NCBI RefSeq assembly: GCF_040581485.1
Contig: NC_090135.1
Coordinates: 12,145,001-12,209,000 of the forward strand
Source: Linepithema humile
Taxonomy: Eukaryota; Arthropoda; Insecta; Hymenoptera; Formicidae
DNA: 64,000 nt
Direction of reading: 5' to 3'
Position 1 is the stretch's first letter. Every line of letters begins with the position of its first letter. Under the pieces are notes generated by a model, which worked only from the letters and a program-made list of their open reading frames with translations, was not told the DNA's origin and ran no database searches. This document shows, in pieces, positions 49,371-62,600 of the stretch. The position numbers and the translations under genes were made by a program.

Positions 49371-49408
<38 letters not shown>
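49371..49408 (+). repeat. (CT)n microsatellite
   Basis: Nearly perfect CT dinucleotide tract. Confidence 0.95.
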
Positions 49409-49411
<3 letters not shown>

Positions 49412-52400
49412 CCCCTGCTTCCTCCCTCTTAATTAAATATTATGTAAAGCGGAAGATGCAAACAAGTCAAGCCGCGCAAGTTCCATAAATAAGTCTGTGG
49501 GACTTACGTCCACTAATAGGTGACTCGCGATATTAGGTTCTTTCTTTTTTCAACTCACTTTTTATTTAAACGGATGAATTAATGTTGCTGCATCATTTTC
49601 TCTCATTTTTTAAACTATTATTATAGTAACTATTTATTCTTAGCCTATCAATATTTGTTAATTATTTTGAAATTTGTAAATTATTAAGTGATTGATGGAT
49701 TCAATTTTTTTATTATGCAAGAGACGCATAGGAAAAAGATAAACAAGTCTTTTAATCAATTTATCATTATCTCTTCTTGCAGTGATTCACACAGAAACTT
49801 GATTATTCCTACTTGTGAATGACTTGTTATTCTAATATAATCGGTTTGTAATTTCTTTTCTAACGTTAGATTAATAAAAAAAGAGTAAGAATTAATTTCG
49901 TATGAATCTCGCTTATATTCAATGATCGTCTCGAGAATAATTAATGCACAAGAAATTTTAATTTTTCTTGCGATAAATGAGGACGCCAAAGGGTCAACGA
50001 GGCGCCGATAAGGGCCTTGGGAGAACGACGGAGGATGCATATGCGCGCGTCGTTAAGATGCAGCGTCCCCCTGTCGGGATGCTGACTTGGACCCGGCAAT
50101 TTGTTATCCGGCGGCGTGACGAAATGCGTAATTACGCGCCGCTAAGAGCGCGGATAATTTTCAGAGCGTTCGCGTGCGAAAAAGTATATACGCATCATTA
50201 ATCTCGCGAAACGGAGGAAGAGAGAGAGAGGGGGGGGGGAGGAAGAGAAGGAAAAGGAGAAGGAGAAAAAGTCGTGCTGATAATTATATGCGCGCGGAAT
50301 ATCGTAAATCAGCGATTAGAAAAGCGCGATGATTTCCATCGAGATGTTCTCGTGAAAGCAGCAGTGGTGGATGGATAGTAGCGTTTAAAGCATAAATAGC
50401 GTCATCCGAAGACATATTGGACGTGTGACCATTTGCATAATAAGATATCCGAGCAGGAGTACTGTGTGTGCATTTGTTTATATAATAAATAAATAACATT
50501 TTTATTAATTCGGTAAAAATTTTTAAAATTATTTTATATCGAGAGTCTATGTGACTTGGTAAATGATTCACAATGCTTTGTCATCTTACAAATCGAAATT
50601 TTACGAAGGTTTTTGCTAAGATTAACGGCATTACGTGAAAGGCTGATTCGTCAAAAACGATTGTAAAGATAAACGCGTCGATGACAGATACTAATTTATC
50701 ACTGATATCGATTGATTTATTGTTAATACTGTTGATGTAAAATTTGAAATTTGAAAGCATTTGGAAGCGTTGGCAAGGAGTATGTATCGGCGTAATTTGA
50801 TATGTAAATTTCGAGGTGAGAAACGCAATAAAATTTTGACGAATAGGAACCATTGAAATCATTTATAATACACGCGTCTTTAGCGCGAGCGTGTAATTGT
50901 AGTGGAATATATCCGGCAACGATGTAAATCAGCCAAGGTGAAGAGCTGTAACGCATCTCTTTCCGATTCGTGCATAGCCTTGGATGGGTATGAGTATCCC
51001 GAGAATTTTTAATTCCCCTGAATGATGCAAAGATCTTTAGCATCTGATAAATAAAATTAAGATAATAAAGCGAGAATAAAATAGGAGTTTAGAGAACAAG
51101 CGAGAAGCGTGAAACGATAAACAGAAAATAGAGGGAAATAAAATTCGAAAAAACAGTGAAAGAATTCAACAATAAAAAAATAAAATAAAAACTCTAGGAT
51201 TTAAGATTATTTTGAGATAATTAAAATAATATCTTTTTTCCACCACATGTGTTAAGAATTGTCTGTTTCATTTTACATGCAATCCCCGGAAAAGTAGTTG
51301 CATCCTATGTTAGTCAGACAACACTGCTAATCTCGTCAATTTCCCTCGGCAGGATCGCGAGACGCAGGATCGCGTGCGGTACTAGGAAATCATAACTCGC
51401 CCGTCGATTAAACTCGCTCGAACATCTAATTAAAGTATTAACGTTGCGTCTCGCACGAGCTACGCTTTACGCGCTTCCTTCGCGCGGGGACTAATCGCTT
51501 GGGATATTTCTAGGCCAACGAGTCGGCCTACGCGCCAAGAGGTGCGCGCGATCTCGGTTTTCGATTAAAATTTGATACAGCCTGGTAACTGTAACTCGGT
51601 TGACTGCTCTTCTCAAGAAAGCAAGAAAGAGACCGTTGACGCGTGCATTCACGTCTGTATACATGGTGTTCCGGAACCTTTCTTGTCATGATGTCGAAGT
51701 CAAATAAGATCTACGTAAGCTCTAATGAGACAATCGTACGATTTATTTTGATCATCAATATTAAGTTATTATAATATTATAATACTAGAATCATTTGAAA
51801 CGCAATTTTAATTTTTTACCGTAGTTTATACTGAATACAGTTAGCAGTTACATTTTTACGACTGCTAAATATTCTCAATAGTAAGAGCATTTTATTAAAT
51901 ATAGAAATAATATAAATTTGCACGTTTTCCGAATGCCCAGGCAGTGGCCCTCGCAGTGGATGACTTTCAAAACACCCTGTGTGTCACGGCATGATGATAA
52001 AAACAGGATGAACCGTAAGAAACGTCCCGGGCTGTTAACCGTGTGCCCGTCAAGAATCGTTTTTATATTTTTCGATGAAGAAGCATCTCGCGCCGCGCAA
52101 GAGGCAGGAAGCGCTTAAATGCCTCGCTAAGTGGCGATTACGATAATTTATGCAGATGAAATTGCTGACTCGCGATATACAAAGTAAAACGTATCATCGA
52201 TTTTGCTTCTTTTTAATCAGTGTTTCTGATTCTCTAGAATGGGCGTATATTGATTAAAGAGAAAAAAGATCCTGATAAGATAAACAACTGTGAAATTGTA
52301 AAAGTAGTCTCCTAGTTTCTACATTGTAGCAAGTAACAAATACGTTAAATGAATATTTAACCTTTTCTTTTTATATCCAATGCATTTTATATGCATTTTA

Positions 52401-53451
52401 TTAGAATTAGAATACATATTATTTTATTACAGATTAATTGTCATCATTTTAATTAATTCCTGTTGTCAGAACTTGAATCATACGGATTAAGTTTCTCAGT
52501 TTCTTCAAAAAGCGGCTGACCATTCTTGCAGCGAATCCTTTGCTTACTCGCTTGTCTCTTTATTATCAACTGGCGAAGAGAAACGAATCCATTCGCCACC
52601 GGCATTGCGCGCAGATCGCGCGTTAACTCTGTTTGAGATTTTTATCGTTGTTTCGCGGTTTCTTGTTTAACGCCGGTCGTCCATACAAAAACGCGCCGTC
52701 GCGTCGACGCGAAGGAAAATATCAGCGTGCGGAGCAACGCCAGGTTCCGTGGAAATTTCCAGTTTGCTCAGTCGTGCGAGACCGTAACTGGATTTAGGTG
52801 CGTGTGCAATTTTAAAGTTTGTAGAAAACTGAGCGCGCGATCGTTCGTCGACTCAATATTTATTTTGCATCACAGAAAAAAGATTTTTTTATGGCTAATT
52901 ACACATACATTAATCAATAATAAATAAGTATTTCTGATTAACGATTAGATATTAATGATAACTTAGTTGGTATTTATTTTCAAATATGTACAAAATTTGT
53001 TTTAACACATTAGTTATAAATTGTGGAAAAATTGAAGAGATAATAATAATAATAATTAAGAATATATACTTTATACTTCGAGATAGTTGTGCGACATTTA
53101 TACTCGCGTGAAATCGGACACTCGTTTCTTGAGCTTATTCCGACAATGAGAGTTAAAGATGTTTGATAAGAAGTCCGACAGTGTTCTTATCAACCTTGCG
53201 TCTCCGATTCCCGCGATTAATCGGAAGTTCTGGCACCTAGGGCCGCGATATAAAGTGGATTTTCGTGCCGGGGCACGAATTTCACCGTTAGCCGACCCAG
53301 TTTCCGCATCCGCGTATAGATAGCATCCGGCGTGCGAGGTGCCGAATTTCATTTCCAATCCGCCAGGCCCTCATCTCGATTTCTTCTCTACAACAAGCAT
53401 CACGACGACAGAAATACGGAATTTCACGGCCGTTATAATAGCGCGGCCTGT

Positions 53452-53484
53452 CTCTTTCTCTCTCTCTTTCTCTTTCTCTTTCTC
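53452..53484 (+). repeat. CT/CTTT microsatellite
   Basis: Short CTCTTT-type tract in a GC-rich island. Confidence 0.9.
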
Positions 53485-54155
53485 GTTCGCGAGCGTCTTG
53501 CATTTCTTCCTTCTTTTTCGCCGCGACGCGACGTGACGCCGCCTTTGATCTTTCCTTGCGCGACGTAATTAGGCTCATCCCTCTGCAAGATGTCCCAGAA
53601 ATCCTATGTAATTACAGCTAGCGAATTTTGAGATCATCTTTCTGCACTGTCGGAGAACGTTAACGTCTTTATTTGGTCGTCGAGGTTTTTTGTATCTCGT
53701 GCCTTTTTTGCAAGTTTTGATATTTTGCCGAGATTAAGGATGATATGTCAGATAGTAAGAGTAAAATTAAATCAGAAGAAATAAAGTTTAGATTGATTTA
53801 AATTAATTATTAGTCGCATAAAATATTTTACAAAGTATATATCACGCTGTACATTAATTCACATTTATTTAAATAAAAATCGTGTATTTATTTTGCAAGA
53901 ATTTAATATTTATAATAAAAATAGGTCCATGCATAGCATTTCAAAATATTTTTTGATTTATAATAATTGATGAAACTAAAATTTGTTTATATTTGTTGCG
54001 AAATATTTCGTGTATCGATTTGGAGAAAGAAAACCTCTCCGAGGTAGATAGATTTCAATTAAAGCGCAACCAAGCTCTCGATAACGACAGCGAGGAAACA
54101 AACGAATGGGAGTGGAGATGGAAGAGAGTATTGGACTCTTTTATATCGCGATCGA

Positions 54156-54614
54156 ATGTGGCCTCGCGATGTCAGGTACATATCGGGCGGGTACGCTTTT
54201 AGCCTATTTAGCGTGGCGAACGAACGAACGGAGCAGAAACGATGCACGATCCTCGTCGTTGCCGTCATCGTCGTTGTCTTGGGCTGCTTGGTGTTGCGCA
54301 ACCAGGCTTTGCTCGTGTCGGTTCGTTTGCCGGTGTATCACGACCGGGGAACCGACCCGAGTCGGCTAGCGCGAGAGAGGCTGGATGAAGGTATCCGCAC
54401 GCCTACATCGCCTCGAGCTGCCGCCTCTCGTTCCCTCATAGCAGCTAGAGAGCCGCGCCGTACTCGGTTCGCGCGCGTTGTCGAGTTGCCCCAACAACGA
54501 GACAACTTAGAGGGCTTGGCAGCCATCCGTCTGCTGCCGGAGGAGCTACCGCCGACGCTTTTCTTTTCCGGGGACGGGAGGGAATCGCGAAACCGGGGAT
54601 TTGGAGGAATCTAG
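54156..54614 (+). CDS. Weak candidate ORF with one membrane segment
   Basis: Not recognised. The ATG frame of 152 codons carries one hydrophobic stretch, CTILVVAVIVVVLGCLVL (residues about 30-47), flanked by charged residues, as in a type II membrane protein, followed by an Arg-rich tail. It lies in a GC-rich island where other frames are also open, and its composition after residue 75 looks like translated GC-rich DNA. No splice sites or polyadenylation signal decide the matter. Confidence 0.18.
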   Translation: MWPRDVRYISGGYAFSLFSVANERTEQKRCTILVVAVIVVVLGCLVLRNQALLVSVRLPVYHDRGTDPSRLARERLDEGIRTPTSPRAAASRSLIAAREPRRTRFARVVELPQQRDNLEGLAAIRLLPEELPPTLFFSGDGRESRNRGFGGI

Positions 54615-55060
54615 ATGCACAATTTGCATTCTTTGTAACTTTACAGTACGAGCGAAAGATTGCAACGAAATATTCCGCTATAGAATTTACTGTAAATTAT
54701 TTTATATATAATTTTAATTCTTATTTTGCATAGTTTTTTATTTTTTTATTTTTTTAAACTGCAAAATAATGATATAAAGAAAGGTGTAGGCGGATTTATT
54801 TTCTATAATTCTTTCTAGGGTTTATAGGACTAAAATAGTGTATCATAAAATTAGATTTTTCACATATAACAACTCTATTCAATTGTTTTTATAAATGAAT
54901 CCAACTGTTTAAGTTTGCGCAAAAAGTTTCGCATTATTTTGAAATACAGTGCAGCCTTTTCCTTTACGATTGTTCCCACCATAAATTCTCTCTATCGATT
55001 GATCGTTCTCGACGCAGCTGACGAAACTGGACAGTTATTTCGTCACGGAACGATCGGTAT

Positions 55061-55162
55061 CTGGTCTCTCTCTTTCTTTCTTTCTTTCTTTCTTCCTTTC
55101 TTTCTTTCTTCCTTTCTTTCTTTCTCTCTCTCTCTCTTTCTTTCTCTCTCTCTTTCTTTCTT

Positions 55163-55197
<35 letters not shown>

Positions 55198-55228
55198 CTT
55201 TCTCTCTTTCTTTCTTTCTCTCTTTCTT

Positions 55229-55268
<40 letters not shown>
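55061..55268 (+). repeat. (CTTT)n/(CT)n microsatellite
   Basis: About 208 bases of pure pyrimidine with CTTT and CT units. Poly Ser-Leu-Phe and Lys-Glu-Arg frames are artefacts. Confidence 0.97.
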
Positions 55269-55271
<3 letters not shown>

Positions 55272-55667
55272 TATAATACAATGAAATTAAAGCGATCCAC
55301 TGATCCGAACCGCTTTGGTTGAGTGACAGAAGTTGTGTGTGCGCGCGCGCCTTGAGAAAAATTTCTGCGCCGCAAGGAACACACGAAATAACGTGTCCTG
55401 TCTGCGCACATGCTACGTAATCTGTGAAACGCAGTCAGCGGCTCGTGGAGACTTTAACGCGATGGAACGCGACCTCGATGTCGACGCCATCCGAGTAGCC
55501 CCCGGGTACGCCTTCAACCTATTTACAGTGACCGATCGTTAGAGGCGATCCAAATACGCGCTACTGCGAAAACGCCGGTGTCATTAATCGCCGTCGGATC
55601 TCGCTTGTCACGTGTGTGCGTTTATCGCGTTTGCTTTTGATCGACTGCCGTTAAGCGAGGTTTATTT

Positions 55668-55740
55668 TTCCAGACACCGTCGTTCTTAAATCCGATTATT
55701 ATTCATCGGCTTTTTTATTCTCCAATTATGCAATTTGTCG

Positions 55741-55771
<31 letters not shown>

Positions 55772-56350
55772 GCGTGTGTGCGCGCGTGCGAGATTCACCT
55801 ATTTGCGAGTTAATGGACCGGAGATTGACTTCGGATTCTTAGATCTAGAGAAGCGTATGGAGAGCGCGTTTTCTCTTCTTTAGATGTTAGAATCTGGTAT
55901 TTTTAAAATTACGCTTGTCTATCGCTATCTCATTTTTTTATTCGTATGATTTGTCGCGTGCAATATTTGTCTAGCGTGTAAGATTCAGCAATTTGCGACT
56001 TGATAGATTGTTAGATTCGAGATTCAATATTCTTATTGTTAGATTTCCCGATGCATCCAGGGTTTTCTCTCTTCACTTCACAGAATCCGGCATTCTTTAA
56101 ACTAAATTTTTATTCGTTGTTTTTTTATTACTTAATTATGTAATTTCTCATTCTAGTCAGATTGATTAATTCAGAAATCAAATAACTGCTAAAGTCATAA
56201 GATTCTTAGATTTCAAGACTTTCTTGCGATCAACGCTTTCTCTTCGTAGGATCTTAGAATCTAGCTTTCTTAAATTTAATTTTTCTTTATTACTTTCTTA
56301 CGCTTTAATTATATAATTTGTCATCTTGATACACAAGAAATTGCAAATCG
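55668..56350 (+). repeat. Diverged tandem repeat, about 170-200 bp period, four units
   Basis: Four successive units start near 55668, 55867, 56063 and 56235. Each has the same order of landmarks: a TTTTCTCTTC-like pyrimidine run, AGAATCTGG or AGAATCCGG, a TTTAAA-rich step, a T-rich run, ATTATGTAATTTCTC or ATTATGCAATTTGTC, then AGATTCA and a TTAGATT motif. The units are strongly diverged. A GT microsatellite (55744-55770) sits in the first. Confidence 0.5.
55744..55770 (+). repeat. (GT)n microsatellite
   Basis: Thirteen perfect GT units followed by a GCGTGTGTGCGCGC extension. Confidence 0.95.
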
Positions 56351-57902
56351 GCAGGAAGATATAAATCCATCAATTGCGTTATTTGCATTCCGTTGAAGCA
56401 TTCGCGACGATCATTGGATTTAACAAAGCCAGCGAATAGCTGTGTGCACAACGACGCTTCTTCTAATTAAGACACCGGAGAAAAAGAGAGAGAACGCGCT
56501 CGTTTTCTTTGTAGTTCACGCACTGAACGGAATATCTCGTCAGAGGCGTCGATCTTAACGATGCAAGTCGACCGGCTGGTATTGCTCTATAACCAATAAT
56601 TATCGTCACTCGTTTCGAAAGAGCTCCACCCTTCTGAGCCGGGCTTGTTAGGTGGTGAAACAAGCACATCGCCGTTTTCACGGCGTCCTTGCGCGACTGC
56701 TGCTCAACGAGGGGCCCCGTTCGTTGCGGCTTCGCGCGCAACAAACTGGGTCAGCTACATGCCAGCCGAAATCCGTTTTCTTTGACAAGCGGAAGTTTGT
56801 CAGAAAGCGCACCGATTTGCGCAACCGATCGATCGGCCGCGGGGCAGTCGCCGGATTGAAACGAAACTCTTGGCGAACACGTGGAGAAAGTCAAAACAGA
56901 GATTCTATCGCTTTTTGTGTCCAAATTACAGTGGAACATCTATTATACTAATTGGAAGACACAAGTGTTTGGACGAGCGAATTTTTGTACAATAAGAGCA
57001 ATCGCTTTCTCGACATTGAGCTTTTCATTTCTTTTCAAAGAAATAATAGAAACTTACTAAACTAAAAATTACATTGGAAAACTTCTTTGACATATATATG
57101 TTTTTTAAATAACGATATCTTTTATATTATATATTTAATTGTATATTGCTTTTATTATATACTTTTAAATAAGATTGGATTTTTTAAAATTATTATTTTT
57201 TTCTCGAAATTGTTCAATTACGGGAAATAATCACACACATATAAAAAAAATTGGAAAAATTTTGTCAATTTACTTCTGACACGCTGGTGACGGTTTTATC
57301 AGTGATAAGCGTGTCTTAACGGCGACACGGGTGAAACCGCATCGGTCGAGTTATCGACATCCGCTACGGCGGTGTCACGACAGTCGTTAATCGCACAGCA
57401 CCGCCGTGTTTCGATTCCGCTCCATTGGTTATGCATTAGCTTAACTTTTTGCCCGACCGGTCGGCGCTGTCGAAATGTGAGTTCAAAGGCCATTCAGTGT
57501 AAGTAAAGCTCGTGATTCTTGCAGCTTCTGCGGCGAGGCAGTAAGTTATATTGTTGTAAAAAACCTGTTAAACACTCAAGTTTTCCATTTAAATTCCCAA
57601 GTCCAGCAATTTTTAACAATTGTTAACAATTAAAAATAAACTTTGAATTTAATGAATAAAATTAATATTAATTTTAAATCTCTAATATGATAAATAAAAA
57701 TGAGCTTACTTTGATTATATTATAATAATTTTTTGTTTTAATTTATGTTTAATCTAATTTAATTTACAATAAAATTTACTTTTGGCTCTTTCGTATTATT
57801 TAATACAGTAATTATGGAATAGTTAATATGGAATAAGTTATTAGAGCCAGAACTGATTTTTTATGCTCATTTAATCAATATTACAATCAATAATGATGTA
57901 CA

Positions 57903-57936
57903 AACGTTTCAGCTCATTGGATGTGGCCATCTTCAG
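57903..57936 (-). ncRNA. Degenerate hammerhead-ribozyme relic (left arm)
   Basis: On the minus strand CUGAAGA (57936-57930) and GAAAC (57910-57906) remain, followed by GUA. Stem II pairs poorly and the base pairs of helix I next to the cut site are lost. Probably inactive. Confidence 0.45.
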
Positions 57937-58278
57937 TGTACAATTATGTTTAACAATTACTTAAAAACTAATCTATCGTGATTCTAGTATACGCTTTACG
58001 CAACGCTAATTTATTGCACGGAATTATTTGCACGATCGTAATAATTGAATTTTTATATAAGATTGACGCTGTGGACTCCTTTAAAATTTTATTCAACTGA
58101 CTAACTTAATGTAAAGAAATTGAAAGTTGGAAATTAACGGACGACAGTAATATATAGGAATAATCAAGGATAACTAAAAGCTTCCATCGAATAGTAGACC
58201 AAATTAGCGTTGCGTAAAGCGTACTAGAATCACGATAGATGCGTTAGTTTTTAAGTAATTGTTAAACATAATTATACA

Positions 58279-58318
58279 TTGAAGATGGCCACATCCAATG
58301 AGCTAAAACGTTTGTACA
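58279..58318 (+). ncRNA. Degenerate hammerhead-ribozyme relic (right arm)
   Basis: The inverted partner of the left-arm relic. Core bases are mutated: CUGAAGA has become UUGAAGA, and GAAAC has become UAAAAC-like. It should be inactive. Confidence 0.4.
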
Positions 58319-59578
58319 TTATTATCGATTGTAATTAAAGGAGCATGAAAAAAACCAGCTCTTTGGCTCTAATAGCTTATTTCACATAATTACTGTATTA
58401 ATTTAATTTATTAATTTTAATTTTAATTTTTAATTTTTAATTTTTTTACACATCTTTGATATCTTCAAAGCATAAGTTTCCTTAAAGCCATCACGTCTTG
58501 CTTTAATCGGACGCTGCAAAATTAATTACAAAACTTTTCGACCACTTTCTTTTTGTTGCCCGTCGTCGTCGTCGTCGAAACGGTATCGTTCTGGCAATCT
58601 TATTAATCGCCGAAGTTAATTAAGACGCGTATTATCCTAAGCGCGAATCGTGCTAATAAGCACATCGTGTGGCAACACGGGGTGACAGCGTCATTAACGT
58701 ACGTGCGGCATCGTACTATGTTCGGGATTTTGCATTAACTCTGACAACCGGGACGAGAGCCTTCCGCGATGGTTTTGCGGCGGTTTTTTTTACGTTGGTA
58801 AGTTGTGTTGCGACGTCATCAATGCAACGTTAATTTGGAATGTAGGATAAGACTATTCCACGCGATCGTATGCAAGTATAGGTACAATACATGATGATTA
58901 TTAAAATATGATTAATCAAAGAAATGTCGGAATCAAGTGGAAAATTTCGGATAAGTTTCTAATTTTGCATGAAATTTTGATAAGAGAATTTTAAAGAAAA
59001 TTTTCATAAAATATTGATTTGAAAATGCGATTTGGAAATTTTAGAATTAAAAATCCGTAGATTATTTTTTGAAGCATTGCATGGTTAGTCTTTTGAGAAT
59101 ACTGGGTCAGTATACTCGACGATGTATGTATTTCCCTCAACCTCCGTAATGGTTCGTCTTTGTAATGATCTAAACCGCTCTTATCCGGTGTTCTAATTAC
59201 ACCCTTAATTACACGTGCACGCCGAGAAGCCTTTTCATGGCACGGCGCGGGGTCTGTTCACCGGCATGAAGTCATTTCCTCACAGAGCTGTGAGATAGTA
59301 AAGATAAAAAGCTCAAAGTTCCGGAGATCTCAATGTATTTAGCATTAAAGTAAAATAAAATTAATTAAAGCAGAATTTAGAATAAATTTACAAAGAGATC
59401 GAATTTGTTTTCCTGAATAATATTATAAATACGACTTTTTATTCTGTTAAACGACAATTATCACTAGAATATTTCCAATTGCACATATGTACTTTCTTTT
59501 CTCGGAGATCATTTGAATATTTTGGGTACAAAATCAATATTTCACGCAACTGATCTAAATATTCTTTTTATGTTGCAG

Positions 59579-59632
59579 GGACTCCTTGCTGCGGTCCTTC
59601 TATCAACGATCCATCGATATCCGGACTTTTCG
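59579..59632 (+). CDS. Candidate internal exon, 54 bp
   Basis: Bounded by a strong acceptor (TTTTTATGTTGCAG, ending 59578) and a strong donor (TTCG|GTAAGT). All three frames are open. In phase 0, as expected after the candidate exon at 23766-23854, it reads GLLAAVLLSTIHRYPDFS. In another frame it reads TPCCGPSINDPSISGLF. Since 54 is a multiple of three it could be a cassette exon. The host gene is unidentified and would continue past the window. Confidence 0.4.
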
Positions 59633-62600
59633 GTAAGTCTATATTATTTTTTTTTATACATTCTCATCTAGCGCTTAGACACGGCGAAGCATGCTATTGA
59701 ATTTTGTTGCCTCGGAAATTATTAAAAGTTATTTGTGCGAAAACGATACGTCCTACGTGCCAAATAGCCGATATTATTCGCACCTGTTGCCGTGCAGGGT
59801 CCCCTCGATTCTGCACCTATGTCGAAACGACCGCTACGGCACAGCAACTCTGCAGAAATTTCTCTCTGGCAGCGGTTGCAAACCTGCCCTCGGCTACGCT
59901 GGCACGAAGTTCGCTTCTGCAATCGCGCGGCTAACTGCCTGCACAGAAACTCCGTGCGTTATGTGCACCATCTCGAGAGTTTTCTAACTAATAATTATAG
60001 TACCACTACCATCCTGGGGCCTTAGCCTGCTTTTCCAAGCGATTTTCTTTGAATCAAAATTTTCACATAGGTTCGAATCTCAACTTTTCCACCGAACGGT
60101 AAATGGCTATAGTATATTCGAAAAGTCATCAGATGTTTTCCTCAACACCAATCTTTCTCATCAGTCGATTCAAAATTTTTTTGTCGAGCTAAAGATAAAC
60201 TCTGAAAATTCATTGCTTTACAATACTGGATAAAATATTGGATTATTTTTACAGAGAGAAATTCATGAATATAGCTATTATCTAATCATATATTTAATTG
60301 TTTTATTATTTTTTCATACACCAAATATAAAAATTTTAGCTTTTCTGTGTCACAGTTATCATAGAATTACTTTAAGAATATAGAAATTATTTCTAGTTGA
60401 TATCACAAATGCACTTTGTTTTATTAGATCTTTATTTATAAAAGCACAGAAATGTATAGTATTAAAAATTTGACAAGTGCGATAGATTATAACTTATCCA
60501 TTTTTATTGAGGAAAAATTTACCGTGAAAATTACAAGACATCCAGTGATTCTGGGACACTGTGTATAACGCGGCGAATAGGTGCACCTCGCTATAGGTGA
60601 ACCACTCGACTATCAACCTGGCAAATGTCAGAGTATCCTGCCGTCGTCGTCGGAACCTGTCCTACACTCGTGCAGGCCAATCGCGCGCGGAAAATATTAG
60701 ACTTCACGAAACCCGCAACTAAATGCAACGTGTAGCTTATTGCAACGTGGTGCATAATTTAGAGTCGATTATAATTTATGTTTAATAGATTCGAAAATAA
60801 TAGACCCTGTGAGATTATCATTCAACCCAATTTTATGGAAATTGGAATTTGAAGAGAATTTACAATTAGAATTTGAAATTATAATTAAAAAAGAGAATTC
60901 AGAACTTGAAGTATATTATAAATTCTATTATAAAACAATATTTAATGCATTACTAATAATTATTTAATAAAATCTAGAATTTAAAGAATAATAATAAAAA
61001 CTAGGATTTAGAATTTGTTTAGAAAAAGTTTGAAATTTTCTTTCATTTAGGAATTCAGATAGCAGAGTTTATGTAATGAAGTTTAATTAATTAATTCTAT
61101 AGTAAGCTAATGTTATCGATATAATTATTCATCCCGATAAAGCGATAATTTATTAGCTAGTGGCAGGAACGGATTTTGCCTCGATTAAACGAACAACTTC
61201 GTCATCGCGAGAGGAATTTATTTATTGCATATGCGTGTGTGTGTGTTTGTGTGTGTGTGTGTGTTTGCGATTTAAAATTCGACCGAGCGTTTCGCAACGA
61301 AGTAAATAAGCGTAATTACGTGGTTTAAGGTTTTTGCAAAGTCAACTTCTCTCTTTCTCGCTCCGTCTCTTTCGTTAATCTTATACCTGATGTGTCTCGC
61401 GGGGACGTCCCTCGCTCGTATCGCAATATCAATAAGCGTGTAGCAACGCGAAGAAATGAGAGTGAAAAATCGATTTTTTCCCCCATCCATCCAGAAGAAC
61501 ACATATGTGCATTCGCCATTAACATTCCGATAGAAAGCGGTGACTCATTGCTGCTCGTAGCTTATTTAAACAGCGTCTAGGAGTTGATGAAAGTCATTCA
61601 GTGACAATTTCGTCCTACAATTCGCGAATCGTGTTATTTCGAACGTACAGAATTTCTATCGAGAATTCTGAATCTGAAACATCGGTAAATACAAATTTTA
61701 ACTATTGTTTCAAGAACTAACAATAAGCTTCACCATTAAGATTTGCTGTTATTGAAAATAGCACAATCCTAGAACGAAGAAACGATATTAGTTCTTCAAT
61801 TTTTTAAATTCAATTTTCTCGAATAATTTTCTGTATGCAAAGGAATTTTATATTTTTTTATTTATTTTTCTATGTAAAATTACGTCAATAGTTTGTGTAA
61901 AAAATATCGAATTACTGTCTCTGAAGACCGATAGATTGCGGCCTAGCGTCATGTCGCTATCAAAAGATCCATCGTGATGGATAACGTCGAAATCAAGTCT
62001 GAAACCTGTTAATGTTTAGAAATACTTCGCATTGCGAGCTACGCTTGATCGATTGATTTCATCCGTACTTTGGATATTAATTTTTTTCCCTTTTTACCTC
62101 GCGCCGCGGCAGATCATCGAGGTCTAGGATAGTTAAAGAGAGAAATTCAGCGGGCTTCTCGTCTACCGATGTATTTTACGGCGATGACCTCACATGTCCT
62201 TCCACTGTCTTCCTCCGGGCATCGCCGGCTAAAAGGACTATTAATACCTTGCCTTGCTTTCTCATTCTATTCAATGAAATGTGTTGCAGAAATGTGTTCG
62301 ATGATTAATCGGAAAGGAAACGTTTTGCTTGATGTTGTATACTGTATTGTATAGTAATATTTTACATATTTACATTACACATATAGCATATTTACGTTAA
62401 ATAATTATATTCTATTGTTTTAAGTATAAGCAAGCATACTGTCAATATAATTTTATTCTTAATTATATGCAGCAATATTTTTTCCGTAATTTAAGAAGAT
62501 GCTGCTGGTTAATTTTCAAAGTTCATTATTTTTGAAATTAAATTTATGATATAAAATTGATTTATTGTTATGTTAAATTCTTTTATTTTATTTCTAAATT

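Larger units (their letters stand above)
57804..58397. mobile_element. Second Penelope-like fold-back element
   Basis: Two inverted arms, 57804-58013 and 58203-58397, flank a 190-bp spacer. Matching blocks include TACAGTAATTATG, TATTAGAGCCA, GTACAAACGTTT, GGATGTGGCCATCTTC, TTAAAAACTAA and ATCGTGATTCTAGTA. As at 6160-6480, each arm has the GAAACGTTT motif next to a hammerhead-like core. No protein is encoded. Confidence 0.65.

Noticed and set aside
54915..55411. Ser-Leu-Phe and Lys-Glu-Arg ORFs
   Set aside because: Translations of the CTTT/CT pyrimidine tract.
59691..60025. 98-codon and overlapping ORFs after the candidate exon
   Set aside because: Three frames are open together, there is no domain, and the region begins inside the presumed intron after a strong donor.
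60068..60080. GGTTCGAATC, a tRNA B-box-like word
   Set aside because: No A-box or cloverleaf can be drawn around it. Similar words at 22.5 and 23.0 kb belong to the duplicated first-exon unit.
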